From an uncultured Porphyromonadaceae bacterium (GTDB lineage: Bacteria > Bacteroidota > Bacteroidia > Bacteroidales > Coprobacteraceae), in contig URAV01000013.1 in assembly GCA_900545915.1 (NCBI GenBank), positions 17,342 through 81,341 on the forward strand: 64,000 nt of DNA. The letters are read 5' to 3'. The notes below the pieces were generated by a model, which was given only the letters and a program-made list of their open reading frames with translations, made no database searches and was not told the DNA's origin. The position numbers and the translations under genes are program-made. Shown one piece after another: positions 26,587 through 35,127 of the stretch. Position 1 is the first letter of the stretch; every line of letters starts with the position of its first letter.

Positions 26587-26825
26587 TATATTTTGTGCGA
26601 ATCTGTCATATTTGAGGTTAAATAAATTGATCGCGGATTTATTTGAGAAAAAACTCTGTTCTCTTATTTTTATTATAAAATATTGTAAAACAATGATTTA
26701 TGTAGAATTTATCTTCTTCAGAATTGCTTAATTTTGGATTTTCCGTATTCTTGTCCGATTTATCTTAAGGAAAATGAGGAATAAAAGTTGTATTTTGCAG
26801 ATATTGTGAAATGCAACTGTTGCAG
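26587..26825. other. AT-rich intergenic stretch, nothing recognised
   Basis: This is the first part of the 561-bp gap between spmAB and the dehydrogenase. It is very AT-rich, has no convincing reading frame, hairpin terminator or RNA gene, and leads into repeat copy D. Confidence 0.5.
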
Positions 26826-26932
26826 GAGCTTGTCTAAAATTTCCGATAAAAAAATATTATCAGAAGATTTTTGCGTTTTCTTTCGGTCAGTTTGTTTCCT
26901 TGAATCAGACCGAGCAAAATTTAAACAGACTC
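26826..26932 (+). repeat. MITE-like element, internally deleted copy D (107 bp)
   Basis: The left part GAGCTTGTCTAAAATTTCCG to ATTATCAGA and the right part GACCGAGCAAAATTTAAACAG match the full-length family, but about 70 bp of the centre, including the middle palindrome, is missing. TAA occurs at 26934-26936 on the right side. Confidence 0.75.
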
Positions 26933-26963
26933 GTAAGAATATAAAAAATAGAAGGCGGAGTTT

Positions 26964-26990
26964 TTTGTATAGCATTTTTTTATACTTTTG
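26964..26990 (+). promoter_or_regulatory. Possible promoter of the dehydrogenase-AlkD pair
   Basis: TACTTTTG at 26983-26990 matches the -7 consensus, with TTTG at 26964-26967. The 15-bp spacing is shorter than the usual 19-21 and the start codon is 125 bp away, so this is weak. Confidence 0.3.
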
Positions 26991-27114
26991 AAAATTCTCA
27001 TTTCAGGATGAGAGCTTGTTTAATCTTGTCCGAAGAGAAATAAAAATGCATTATCGGGTTTGACGGTAGCATTATTTGTCAGTGTAGAGATAATCTAAGA
27101 AACTAAAATCATAT

Positions 27115-28080
27115 ATGAAGAAAAAAGTCTTGGTAACATATAATATGTTCCGAAGCGGTTATGCAGAGTTGGTCGAGAAGTATGATGTCACTTTTCCTCC
27201 GGACGGGGTAGAGTCTTTTACTTATGAGGAGGTTTTACAAATGATTCCGGAGTATGATGCGTTGCAATCGATGTTTAATTTTCCGGTAGATAAACGGTTG
27301 ATGGATGCCGGTGTGAAGTTGAAAATAATTTCGAATTATGCGGTGGGATATGATAATATCGATATTCCTTATGCTACGCAGAAAGGCATTCAGGTTACGA
27401 ATACTCCTGATCCGGTAACAGAGCCTACGGCAGATCAGGCTATGGGATTGCTGTTGGCTGTCAGTCGACGTATTTCGGAGTTAGACAGGCGGCTTCGGAC
27501 AGGTATGGTGAAGGTCGGGTTATTGGAAAATCTGGGACATTCTTTGTATGGCGGTACGATCGGTATTATCGGTATGGGACGTATCGGACAAGCGTTAGCC
27601 CGACGGGCGGTTGCAGCCGGAATGAAAATCGTTTATTGTAATCGTCATCGGGTTGCAGAGACGATAGAGGATAAATATAAAGCTGTTTATTTGTCTTTGG
27701 ATGAATTGTTACGTGTTTCCGATGTTGTTTCGGTGAATGCGCCATATACGACGGAGACTTATCATTTGATAGGAGAAAGGGAGCTTTCTTTGATGAAACC
27801 GACTTCGATTTTAATTAATACGGCAAGAGGTCCTTTGGTCGATGAAAAAGCTTTAGTTAAAGCGCTACGTGAAAAAGTAATATGGGGTGCCGGATTGGAT
27901 GTTTTTGAATTCGGGGATTATCCTTCAGAGGAGTTGTTGTCGATGGATAATGTCGTTTTAAATCCGCATACCGGAACTCAGACGTTTGAGGTACGTAATG
28001 AAATGGCAGCTTTTGTATCAAGGAATATTATTCATTTTTTTGAAGGAGGACCGGTTGCTAAAGTAAATCGCATAGATTAA
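27115..28080 (+). CDS. D-2-hydroxyacid dehydrogenase, NAD(P)-dependent
   Basis: A 321-residue dehydrogenase of the D-isomer-specific 2-hydroxyacid family, closest in look to glyoxylate/hydroxypyruvate or D-glycerate reductases. The dinucleotide fold shows GIIGMGRIGQALARRA at about residue 145. The catalytic arginine lies in NTARGPLVDE, the glutamate in the GLDVFEFGDYPSEE region and the histidine in NPHTGTQTFE. The exact 2-keto acid is not determined by sequence. It is followed after 7 bp by the AlkD-like gene, so the two form one unit. Confidence 0.88.
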   Translation: MKKKVLVTYNMFRSGYAELVEKYDVTFPPDGVESFTYEEVLQMIPEYDALQSMFNFPVDKRLMDAGVKLKIISNYAVGYDNIDIPYATQKGIQVTNTPDPVTEPTADQAMGLLLAVSRRISELDRRLRTGMVKVGLLENLGHSLYGGTIGIIGMGRIGQALARRAVAAGMKIVYCNRHRVAETIEDKYKAVYLSLDELLRVSDVVSVNAPYTTETYHLIGERELSLMKPTSILINTARGPLVDEKALVKALREKVIWGAGLDVFEFGDYPSEELLSMDNVVLNPHTGTQTFEVRNEMAAFVSRNIIHFFEGGPVAKVNRID

Positions 28081-28087
28081 CGGAAAT

Positions 28088-28804
28088 ATGTCGGTAGCAA
28101 AAGAGATAAGGGAAAGTTTGCTTGTATTTGCCGATCCTGAGAAAGCTTCTGTGTTGCGAGGCTTTTTTAAGACGGCAAAAGGAGCATATAGCGAGGGTGA
28201 TAAGTTTGTCGGGATTCCTGTCCCGAAAACGAGGTCTGTTGCAAAGCGATATGTACATATTGCACCGGAGGATGTCCTTCCGTTGTTGTCGGACGACATT
28301 CATGAATGTCGATTACTGGCTCTTTTGATTTGGGTCGCTCAATTTCCTAAAAGTGACGAACAGCGTCGGAAAGAGATTTTTGATTTGTATTTGTCGAATA
28401 CCGATAAAATAAACAACTGGGATTTGGTCGACCTGTCTGCTTATCAAATCGTCGGAGAATATTTGAGAGATAAAGATCGTACTCCTTTATATCGTTTGGC
28501 TGAGAGCGGTTATTTATGGGAACAACGAATCTCGATAGTAGCGACATGGAAATATATCCGGGAAAAACAATTTGAAGATACCTTACATTTGGCGGATAAG
28601 TTGTTGCGACATCCGCATGACCTGATTCAAAAGGCTGTAGGATGGATGTTGAGGGAAGTCGGAAAACGAGATAAGACGGTTCTTCTACATTTCTTGGAAT
28701 CTCATTATCAAATAATGCCGAGAACTATGCTCCGGTATGCAATTGAGAAATTTTCTCCTGAGGAACGGGCTTTCTTTATGAAAAAGGAGAGACAAAGGGG
28801 TTGA
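28088..28804 (+). CDS. AlkD-like DNA alkylation repair protein
   Basis: A 238-residue all-helical HEAT-repeat protein of the AlkC/AlkD glycosylase superfamily, which removes bulky or positively charged alkylated bases without flipping them. Family features include VGIPVPKTRSVAKRY near residue 40, NNWDLVDLSAYQIVG near 120 (the conserved W-D region lining the DNA) and RISIVATWKYIRE near 150. The C-terminal QKAVGWMLREVGKRD repeat is typical. It follows the dehydrogenase gene by 7 bp; the functional link between them is not obvious. Confidence 0.88.
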   Translation: MSVAKEIRESLLVFADPEKASVLRGFFKTAKGAYSEGDKFVGIPVPKTRSVAKRYVHIAPEDVLPLLSDDIHECRLLALLIWVAQFPKSDEQRRKEIFDLYLSNTDKINNWDLVDLSAYQIVGEYLRDKDRTPLYRLAESGYLWEQRISIVATWKYIREKQFEDTLHLADKLLRHPHDLIQKAVGWMLREVGKRDKTVLLHFLESHYQIMPRTMLRYAIEKFSPEERAFFMKKERQRG

Positions 28805-28853
28805 TGTCGATGTTTATATTGTTCGGTTTAGACCGTATTTAGAATGAAATCAT

Positions 28854-28861
28854 TACCTTTG
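28854..28861 (+). promoter_or_regulatory. Likely -7 box of the glycosyltransferase-rfbF pair
   Basis: TACCTTTG matches TAnnTTTG. Transcription would begin at about 28868, before the ATG at 28890. Confidence 0.5.
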
Positions 28862-28889
28862 CATCGTAATCTAAACATTGTGTTCGGGG

Positions 28890-29864
28890 ATGAATCTTGA
28901 TGGATACGATTTGTTAACGATATGTGTACCTACTTGCAATCAAGTGGTCATTCTTTGTGATATGTTGGAGGATATGATTCCCAAGATAAGTTTGTATCAT
29001 ATTCGTCTTCTTATTATCGATAATTGTTCTTCGGATAATACGCAAGGTGTTGTCGCCAGTTATTCTGATCGTTATGAGGGTTTGTCTTACGTCCGTTTGG
29101 ATAGACAGTTAGATAACGATGCTCTTTTCGAGAAGGCGTTGAAATTGCCCCGTACTCCTTATTGTTGGGTCATTCGGGATATTAATCGATTGAATGATAA
29201 TTATTTATATTCACTTATAAATACCTTGCGCAATCAGAATTCTGATTTATATGTTATTGCTTGTAATAAGCGCTCGTTCGGGATACCTTCCCGTGTTTAT
29301 AACGACACGAATGCTTTTTTACATGATCTCGGATGGTGTCTGATTTATTCCGGAGCTGTCATTTTTTCTCGTAAGATTATCGATATTGCGGATTTTGAGA
29401 AATGTAGAAATCCTTATTTTTTTAGTTTCAATATCGTATTCGAGACACTTTCCCGATTAGACAGTATCTCGGTATTTTGGAGCGGTTTAGATTTGCTGAG
29501 CGAATCACCTCTTTCTCGTGATAATTCACGTAATCCGAGAGGTGTATTTCATATTTACGGAGTTCTTTGGACTAAGACGGTTTTGGCTTTGCCGGATAGT
29601 TCTTATTCTAAAAAATCCAAATTGCGTTGTATAAGAGTATTGGGGAAAAAGAACCATTTATATTCGGCTCACCATTTGAAACGTCAGCGTGTAGTTGGTT
29701 CGCTTACTCCTGAAATATATAGAGAGTGTTATGATTATATCCGGTATTTTGCTCCGGGGAATAAGTTGCGATTTTTCTTTTATTCGAGGTATCCGAATAG
29801 GTTTAATAAATATTATCGGAGGTATCACCGATATTATAGGAATACTGGATCACCTTTATTTTGA
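28890..29864 (+). CDS. Glycosyltransferase family 2-like protein
   Basis: A 324-residue protein with a GT-A fold N-terminus: LLTICVPTCNQ, then LLIIDNCSSDNTQ, the usual sugar-nucleotide-binding start of family 2 enzymes. The DxD position is less clear; RDINRLND at about residue 95 may serve. The C-terminal third is basic and rich in Tyr/Arg with no membrane helix. The ATG at 28890 is preferred over a TTG four codons earlier. It precedes rfbF by 22 bp, so it probably acts on a surface glycan or nucleotide-sugar product; acceptor and donor are unknown. Confidence 0.75.
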   Translation: MNLDGYDLLTICVPTCNQVVILCDMLEDMIPKISLYHIRLLIIDNCSSDNTQGVVASYSDRYEGLSYVRLDRQLDNDALFEKALKLPRTPYCWVIRDINRLNDNYLYSLINTLRNQNSDLYVIACNKRSFGIPSRVYNDTNAFLHDLGWCLIYSGAVIFSRKIIDIADFEKCRNPYFFSFNIVFETLSRLDSISVFWSGLDLLSESPLSRDNSRNPRGVFHIYGVLWTKTVLALPDSSYSKKSKLRCIRVLGKKNHLYSAHHLKRQRVVGSLTPEIYRECYDYIRYFAPGNKLRFFFYSRYPNRFNKYYRRYHRYYRNTGSPLF

Positions 29865-29886
29865 TTATTTTAAAATTTAAATATAC

Positions 29887-30660
29887 ATGAAGGCTGTAAT
29901 ATTAGCAGGCGGGCTCGGTACTCGTATCAGTGAGGAGACAGATGTAAAGCCGAAGCCTATGGTAGAAATCGGAGGTATGCCGATTCTTTGGCATATTATG
30001 AAATGTTATTCACATTATGGTATCGATGAATTCGTTATTTGTCTTGGGTATAAGGGATATGTTATTAAAGAGTTCTTTGTAAATTATTTTATGCACAGGG
30101 CGAATATAACGATCGATTTGGGCAGTAATACGGTACAGACTTTGAATACGACGAGCGAGCCTTGGAAGGTAACTTTGATAGATACCGGTAATGAAACGAT
30201 GACCGGCGGACGTATTAAGCGTATAAAGCCATATATCGGCGATGAACCTTTTATGTTGACTTATGGTGACGGTGTGTCGGATATAAATATTGCCGATTTA
30301 TTGAAGTTTCATAAGGAAAACGGCCGTTTATGTACTGTTACTACGGTTCAGCCTACGGGACGCTTCGGTGCTGTGACTTTGGGACAGAATAACAGCGTCG
30401 CTTCTTTTGCCGAGAAGCCGAAAGGTGATGGTTTGTGGATCAGTGCCGGATTTTTTGTTTGTCAACCTCAGGTATTCGATTATATCGAAGGCGATATGAC
30501 TGTATGGGAACGAGAACCGATGGAGCGTTTGGCCAGAGAGGGACAGATGAGTGCTTATCGTTATGAAGGATTCTGGAAACCTATGGATACGCTGAAGGAT
30601 AAGAAGGATCTTAATGAGATGTGGAATAACGGACTTGCAAAATGGAAAACTTGGGAATAG
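29887..30660 (+). CDS. rfbF: Glucose-1-phosphate cytidylyltransferase
   Basis: A 257-residue nucleotidyltransferase making CDP-glucose from CTP and glucose 1-phosphate. The N-terminal LAGGLGTRISEETDVKPKPMVEIGG is diagnostic of RfbF, as are LGYKGYVIKEFF, the GDGVSDINI metal site and the C-terminal YEGFWKPMDTLKDKK. CDP-glucose normally feeds CDP-glucose 4,6-dehydratase (rfbG) and later 3,6-dideoxyhexose genes, but none of these is adjacent: a terminator follows immediately. The pathway partners must lie elsewhere or the product is used directly. Confidence 0.93.
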   Translation: MKAVILAGGLGTRISEETDVKPKPMVEIGGMPILWHIMKCYSHYGIDEFVICLGYKGYVIKEFFVNYFMHRANITIDLGSNTVQTLNTTSEPWKVTLIDTGNETMTGGRIKRIKPYIGDEPFMLTYGDGVSDINIADLLKFHKENGRLCTVTTVQPTGRFGAVTLGQNNSVASFAEKPKGDGLWISAGFFVCQPQVFDYIEGDMTVWEREPMERLAREGQMSAYRYEGFWKPMDTLKDKKDLNEMWNNGLAKWKTWE

Positions 30661-30678
30661 ACGAGTTTCGTGATAAAT

Positions 30679-30722
30679 AAGAAATCGCCCTTTGTTCTTA
30701 ATAAAACAAATGGCGATTTCTT
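30679..30722. terminator. Bidirectional hairpin terminator
   Basis: AAGAAATCGCC at 30679-30689 pairs with GGCGATTTCTT at 30712-30722; inner bases TTTGTT/AACAAA extend the stem. It lies between the converging rfbF and sulP genes. Confidence 0.85.
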
Positions 30723-30744
30723 GATTTTCTATGGAATTTTTTGG

Positions 30745-32442
30745 CTATTTAGGTTGAGCTTTTAGCTCTGATGCCATTATATTGGCTTTAGCAACAGCTT
30801 TATGTATATTATCGAATATATATTCGTCTCCTAATAAGGCTTCGACACCCATTCGTTCCAGCGATGCATGTACGGTGGGATTTACACCCGACAAGATGAC
30901 ATGTATGTTTTCTTTGCGAGAAGAGTTGATAAATATCTCGAGGTTGTGTATTCCGGTAGAATCGATGAACGGCACTTTTCTCATACGAATGATACGAACC
31001 AACGGTTTATCTCCCAAGATACGCATCTGTTCATCGAATTTATTGGCAATACCGAAGAAAAACGGTCCGTCGATTTCATATACTTCAACCCCTTTTTCGA
31101 GGGAGAGTTGCTCCTCTGATAGAGTTTCTGTTTTATTTGCACTTTGATCCAGCTCATTGCGCAATACTGAAATATGGGTATTTTCCGTTACTCGACGGAG
31201 AAATGAAAGTACAGCAAGCAATAATCCGATCTCGATTGCTATTGTCAGATTGAAAATAACGGTCAATATCAAAGTTACCCACAATACGGCGATGTCTGCT
31301 TTTTGGTTTTTCATCATTGATTTTACGGTCCTCCATTCACTCATATTATATGAGACTATAATTAATACTCCGGCTAAACATGCCATCGGTATATGAGTGG
31401 TAAGAGGGGCAAGGAATAGCAATATGAGCAACAGCACTATGGCATGTATGATTCCGGCAATAGGGGTGACTCCACCGTTGTTGATGTTTGTCATTGTTCG
31501 GGCTATTGCACCGGTTACAGGTATTCCTCCGAAGATAGGAGAAACGATATTCGCAGCACCTTGCGCTATTAATTCGGTGTTGGAATTATGTCGGTCTCCG
31601 GTAACTCCATCCGCTACGGTTGCCGATAGCAATGATTCGATAGCTCCGAGCATCGCTATTGTGAAAGCTGCCGGTAACAGTTGATTGATCGTTTCCATAT
31701 TGATATGTAAGCCGGCCGGTTGCGGTAAAGAAGAATCGATTGTAAAACGGTCTCCGATTGTTTCGATTCCGGTAATTCCGAAATGATGTTTCAATACATA
31801 AGCAATGATTGTCATAATGATGATGGCAACCAATGATCCGGGTATCTTTTTAGATAATTTGGGGGTTATGATAATCAGTAATATGCTTATAAGTCCTATT
31901 CCCAAAGACCAAACATTAGTTGTTCCGAAACTTTGGAAATAGGCGATCCATTTAGATATAAAATCTGCCGGTACAGATTCCATCGTAAGGCCGAACAGAT
32001 CTTTGATTTGTGTTGTGAAGATTGTTAAGGCAATACCACTCGTAAAGCCTATTACAATAGGATAGGGGATGAATCTGATAATAGTTCCGAGTTTGAATAT
32101 TCCCATTAGCAATAATATGATTCCTGCCATGGCTGTGGCTATTGCCAATCCTTCTATCCCGAAAGACTGAATAATTCCGTAAACGATTACGATAAATGCC
32201 CCTGTCGGTCCTCCGATTTGCACAGAACTTCCACCGAGAAAAGAGACGATAAATCCTCCGATAATGGCTGTGATAAGTCCTTGTTGCGGACTTACTCCGG
32301 AAGCTATACCGAAAGCTATAGCTAATGGAAGAGCTACGATTCCGACTATAATTCCGGCCATGAGATCGGCCATGAACTTTTCTTTAGAATAATTCTTTAA
32401 CGCACTGAACAAGCGTGGATGAAAATCTAATTTACTATCCAT
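30745..32442 (-). CDS. SulP family anion transporter with STAS domain
   Basis: A 565-residue SLC26/SulP transporter. The membrane domain (residues about 20-430, some 10-14 helices) contains ALPLAIAFGIASGVSPQQGL, GPTGAFIV and the later GGIPVTGAIARTMTNINNG block. The C-terminal STAS domain (about 445-555) has MRKVPFIDSTGIHNLEIF. Sulphate, bicarbonate and other anions are all possible substrates; sequence does not decide. A TACCTTTG -7 box lies 55 bp upstream. Confidence 0.92.
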   Translation of the reverse strand: MDSKLDFHPRLFSALKNYSKEKFMADLMAGIIVGIVALPLAIAFGIASGVSPQQGLITAIIGGFIVSFLGGSSVQIGGPTGAFIVIVYGIIQSFGIEGLAIATAMAGIILLLMGIFKLGTIIRFIPYPIVIGFTSGIALTIFTTQIKDLFGLTMESVPADFISKWIAYFQSFGTTNVWSLGIGLISILLIIITPKLSKKIPGSLVAIIIMTIIAYVLKHHFGITGIETIGDRFTIDSSLPQPAGLHINMETINQLLPAAFTIAMLGAIESLLSATVADGVTGDRHNSNTELIAQGAANIVSPIFGGIPVTGAIARTMTNINNGGVTPIAGIIHAIVLLLILLFLAPLTTHIPMACLAGVLIIVSYNMSEWRTVKSMMKNQKADIAVLWVTLILTVIFNLTIAIEIGLLLAVLSFLRRVTENTHISVLRNELDQSANKTETLSEEQLSLEKGVEVYEIDGPFFFGIANKFDEQMRILGDKPLVRIIRMRKVPFIDSTGIHNLEIFINSSRKENIHVILSGVNPTVHASLERMGVEALLGDEYIFDNIHKAVAKANIMASELKAQPK

Positions 32443-32496
32443 ATTTTATTTAATCTGTTTAATTTTCAACGATTAGCTTTTATTTTTAAGAGGGGG

Positions 32497-32504
32497 CAAA
32501 GGTA
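32497..32504 (-). promoter_or_regulatory. Likely -7 box of the sulP gene
   Basis: On the minus strand TACCTTTG matches the -7 consensus TAnnTTTG. No well-spaced -33 box was seen. Confidence 0.5.
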
Positions 32505-32622
32505 GTTAATTTTCGTCAAAAAATGAAAGAGAGTGCTTCTAAAATAATCCATTTCCTAAAATATTCTCTTTTTTGCTGTACTATAAAGGTTCTTACCCGA
32601 TAGTTTTATGAAGGGAAGTAAT

Positions 32623-32658
32623 ATAATAAAAACGGGAAGCCTTATTGACTTTCCCGTT
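32623..32658 (-). terminator. Rho-independent terminator upstream of sulP
   Basis: AACGGGAA (32631-32638) pairs with TTCCCGTT (32651-32658). On the minus strand the stem is followed by TTTATTATATT. It would end transcription coming from upp and the GNAT-like gene. Confidence 0.7.
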
Positions 32659-32685
32659 GATTTTTAAATTATTGGAATTTGCTCG

Positions 32686-32859
32686 GAGTCGGTCTGAATT
32701 TTACTCGGGTCAGGTTTGAGAGTTTCTTTCGAGGATATTTTTCTGTTTTTACGGGGAGGATAGCAAGCTATCTGACGAGTGAAAACGGGAAAAAAGACCG
32801 GAAGAAAACGCAAAAGTGACCTAATAATGTTTTTCTTATCGAAAAATTTAGACGGGCTC
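32686..32859 (-). repeat. MITE-like hairpin element, copy E (174 bp, reverse orientation)
   Basis: On the minus strand the element reads GAGCCCGTCTAAATTTTTCG ... GAGTAAAATTCAGACCGACTC. TTA (TAA on the minus strand) lies at 32860-32862; the other flank has no TAA. The central palindrome GATAGCTTGCTATC is perfect. It lies just downstream of the GNAT-like gene. Confidence 0.85.
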
Positions 32860-32887
32860 TTAGAATTCAGATAGCCCCATAGCCGGT

Positions 32888-34015
32888 TTATAATCGTTTT
32901 TTATAAGCACGGCGGCGTTTATGTTGTACATTTTCGAAATATTGCCATTGAGACTGAACTTTTCCGTTTTCTTCCAATTCAGGATTACTTTCGGCGTATT
33001 TGTATCCATTTTTTATAAATACGGGGATCAGATCAGAGAACAGCAATGCATTCGCTCCTGTATTTTGGTAGTCGGGGCGAAGAGCGACAAGAAGGAGGTC
33101 TACAACATCGTTTTTACCACGAAGAGCTTTTAAGATATGAATAAAACCGAAAGGGAAAAGCTTTCCTTTGGCTTTTTGCAGAGCTTTTGTCATGGACGGA
33201 ATAGCGATTCCTACACCAACGAGCTCTTCTTTTTCATTGACAATGAGAGACACGTTTTCGAGTCTTACCATAGGAACGTACATTTTTACATAATAGTCGA
33301 TCTGTTTTTCAGATAGTGCCGAATATCCGTATAGATCGGCGTATGCCTGATTTATAAGTTCGAATATTTTGCGTCCATAGTCTTTTACTATTTTCTTTAT
33401 GCTGTTGTATTTCAATACTTTCAGTTTGTATTTTGCCTGGACAATATCGGATATACGTTTGTGTTTTACCGGAATTTCTTCGGGGACGTATATTTTGAAT
33501 TCTACCCAGTCGTTATCTTTTTCGTATCCGAGCCGAGTAATATGGTTTACATAATAAGGATAATTATAGATGGCAACCATTGTTCCGGGTTGGTCATATC
33601 CTTCGATCAATAGTCCTTCGGGGTCCATATCCGTGAATCCTAATGGTCCGACAATCTCTTCCATTCCTTTTTCACGAGCCCATTTTTCGACGGCATTAAA
33701 TAATGCATCACTGACTTCCGTATCGTCTATGAAATCTACAAATCCGAAACGGGCACTTTTTTTCCCGCTTTTTTCGTTTACTTTATGATTGATAATACCA
33801 GCGATGCGTCCGACCGGTTTTTCCCCCTCATAAGCCATATAGTAAACCGATTCGCAAAATTCGAATGCCGGGTTTTTTTCTGGGCTTAATGTTCCTACTT
33901 CATCAAAAATAAGAGGTGGAACGGCATACGGATTTTCTTTATAGAGGTCTATATTAAATTGTACATATTTCTTCAGCGCTTTTTTGCCTGAGATTTCACG
34001 AATAGTTATCCCCAT
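32888..34015 (-). CDS. GNAT-like N-acetyltransferase fold protein
   Basis: A 375-residue protein common in Bacteroidetes and usually annotated as hypothetical or GNAT family. The first part (IREISGKKALKKYVQFNIDLYKEN) and the VGRIAGIINHKVNE and FGFVDFIDD segments look like one acetyl-CoA-fold half; the later ELVGVGIAIPSMTKAL and LLLVALRPDYQNTGANALLF segments resemble a second GNAT core, including the RPDYQNTG stretch in place of the acetyl-CoA loop. The substrate is unknown. The ATG at 34015 is preferred over a GTG six codons earlier. The upp gene is 42 bp upstream on the same strand. Confidence 0.7.
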   Translation of the reverse strand: MGITIREISGKKALKKYVQFNIDLYKENPYAVPPLIFDEVGTLSPEKNPAFEFCESVYYMAYEGEKPVGRIAGIINHKVNEKSGKKSARFGFVDFIDDTEVSDALFNAVEKWAREKGMEEIVGPLGFTDMDPEGLLIEGYDQPGTMVAIYNYPYYVNHITRLGYEKDNDWVEFKIYVPEEIPVKHKRISDIVQAKYKLKVLKYNSIKKIVKDYGRKIFELINQAYADLYGYSALSEKQIDYYVKMYVPMVRLENVSLIVNEKEELVGVGIAIPSMTKALQKAKGKLFPFGFIHILKALRGKNDVVDLLLVALRPDYQNTGANALLFSDLIPVFIKNGYKYAESNPELEENGKVQSQWQYFENVQHKRRRAYKKRL

Positions 34016-34057
34016 AAATTTAGAGTTTAGCACTTTTATTAGACGACGTTGATATGG

Positions 34058-34711
34058 TTATTCCTTTTCACCGTAAGCCAGATCTCCAGCATCCCCTAAC
34101 CCGGGTACGATATAAGAATGTTCATTAAGATCCGGATCAATAGCACCGACCCAAACCGTTGTTTTCTCTTCAGGAAAATGAGTGGTAATATATTCGATTG
34201 CTTTTTGACTGGCTATTACCGATGCTATATGTATATGTTCCGGTTCACCTTTTGTAAGCAGAGCTCTGTATGAGAGTTCCATAGAACCTCCGGTGGCTAA
34301 CATGGGATCTGTCAAGATCAGAACTTTCCCATCAATATGCGGAGAGGCAATGTATTCTATGAAAATCTCAAAATTCAGTTTGTCTTTATATTTCCGGTAC
34401 GCCGAAACAAATGCATTTTCGGCCCGGTCGAAATAATTCAAAAATCCTTGGTGGTAGGGTATTCCTGCACGTAGTATCGTCCCGATTACTATTTTATCGT
34501 CGGCTGTATTTACACGGGCTATCCCTAAAGGAGTCGTAACCTGTTTTTCGCTATACCGAAGGTCTTTACTGATTTCATAAGACATTACTTCTCCTATTCT
34601 TTCCAGATTTTTTCTGAACCGGAGTCGATCTTGTTGAATGTGTATATCCCGTATTTCTGCAACAAAACGATTTAGTTCCGAATTCTTTTCTGCGAAATTA
34701 ACGATTTTCAT
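34058..34711 (-). CDS. upp: Uracil phosphoribosyltransferase
   Basis: A 217-residue pyrimidine salvage enzyme making UMP from uracil and PRPP. The PRPP motif is LTDPMLATGGSMELSYRAL, and the C-terminal uracil-binding part reads YIVPGLGDAGDLAYG, which matches the conserved GDAGDRxFG block except for Ala-Tyr in place of Arg-x-Phe. The R-x-x-Q start region and the ILRAGIPYHQGFL segment also fit. It is the first gene of a probable upp-GNAT unit. Confidence 0.94.
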   Translation of the reverse strand: MKIVNFAEKNSELNRFVAEIRDIHIQQDRLRFRKNLERIGEVMSYEISKDLRYSEKQVTTPLGIARVNTADDKIVIGTILRAGIPYHQGFLNYFDRAENAFVSAYRKYKDKLNFEIFIEYIASPHIDGKVLILTDPMLATGGSMELSYRALLTKGEPEHIHIASVIASQKAIEYITTHFPEEKTTVWVGAIDPDLNEHSYIVPGLGDAGDLAYGEKE

Positions 34712-34734
34712 TTAGTAACTTTTAAAATGAAATG

Positions 34735-34742
34735 CAAAAATA
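34735..34742 (-). promoter_or_regulatory. Likely -7 box of upp
   Basis: On the minus strand TATTTTTG matches TAnnTTTG, 24 bp upstream of the ATG. Confidence 0.5.
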
Positions 34743-34791
34743 GATATTTATTGCGAGAAATCAGTGCATTAACTTCTGAAAAACGATATAA

Positions 34792-34962
34792 GAGTCTGTT
34801 TAAATTTTTCGATAAGAAAATATTATCAGATCATTTTTGCTTTTTCTTCCAGATCGTTTTTCTATTTTCGCTTGTCAGATACCTGTTATCTTCCTTATAA
34901 AAACAGAAAAACATCTTCGAAAAAACTTTCAAATCTGACCCAAGTAAAATTTAAACAGGCTC
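34792..34962 (+). repeat. MITE-like hairpin element, copy F (171 bp)
   Basis: Left end GAGTCTGTTTAAATTTT and right end AAAATTTAAACAGGCTC are inverted repeats with one mismatch in 17. Flanking TAA triplets lie at 34789-34791 and 34963-34965. The left and right halves can pair along most of their length (for example AGATCGTTTTTCTATTTT with AAAAACAGAAAAACATCT), leaving one 8-base bulge. It lies between the divergent upp and pckA genes. Confidence 0.88.
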
Positions 34963-35053
34963 TAAAGGGATTGACTTTTCGAATAGGAATAAAAAAATGA
35001 GTCAATTAGCGAAAAATTTCTTTAATTAGAGTAACCATGTACCGAAATTATAT

Positions 35054-35061
35054 TACTTTTG
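35054..35061 (+). promoter_or_regulatory. Likely -7 box of pckA
   Basis: TACTTTTG matches TAnnTTTG, 66 bp upstream of the ATG. No convincing -33 box was seen. Confidence 0.5.
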
Positions 35062-35127
35062 CATCGGATTTAGAAGAGAGAGATAATTAATTATATTCAG
35101 TCAATCATTTAATTCAACCAAAAGAAA

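Noticed and set aside
27000..27060. GAGCTTGTTTAATCTTGTCCG near 27019, resembling the left end of the element
   Set aside because: Similarity stops after about 20 bases and no partner end is present; it may be a decayed remnant but cannot be supported.
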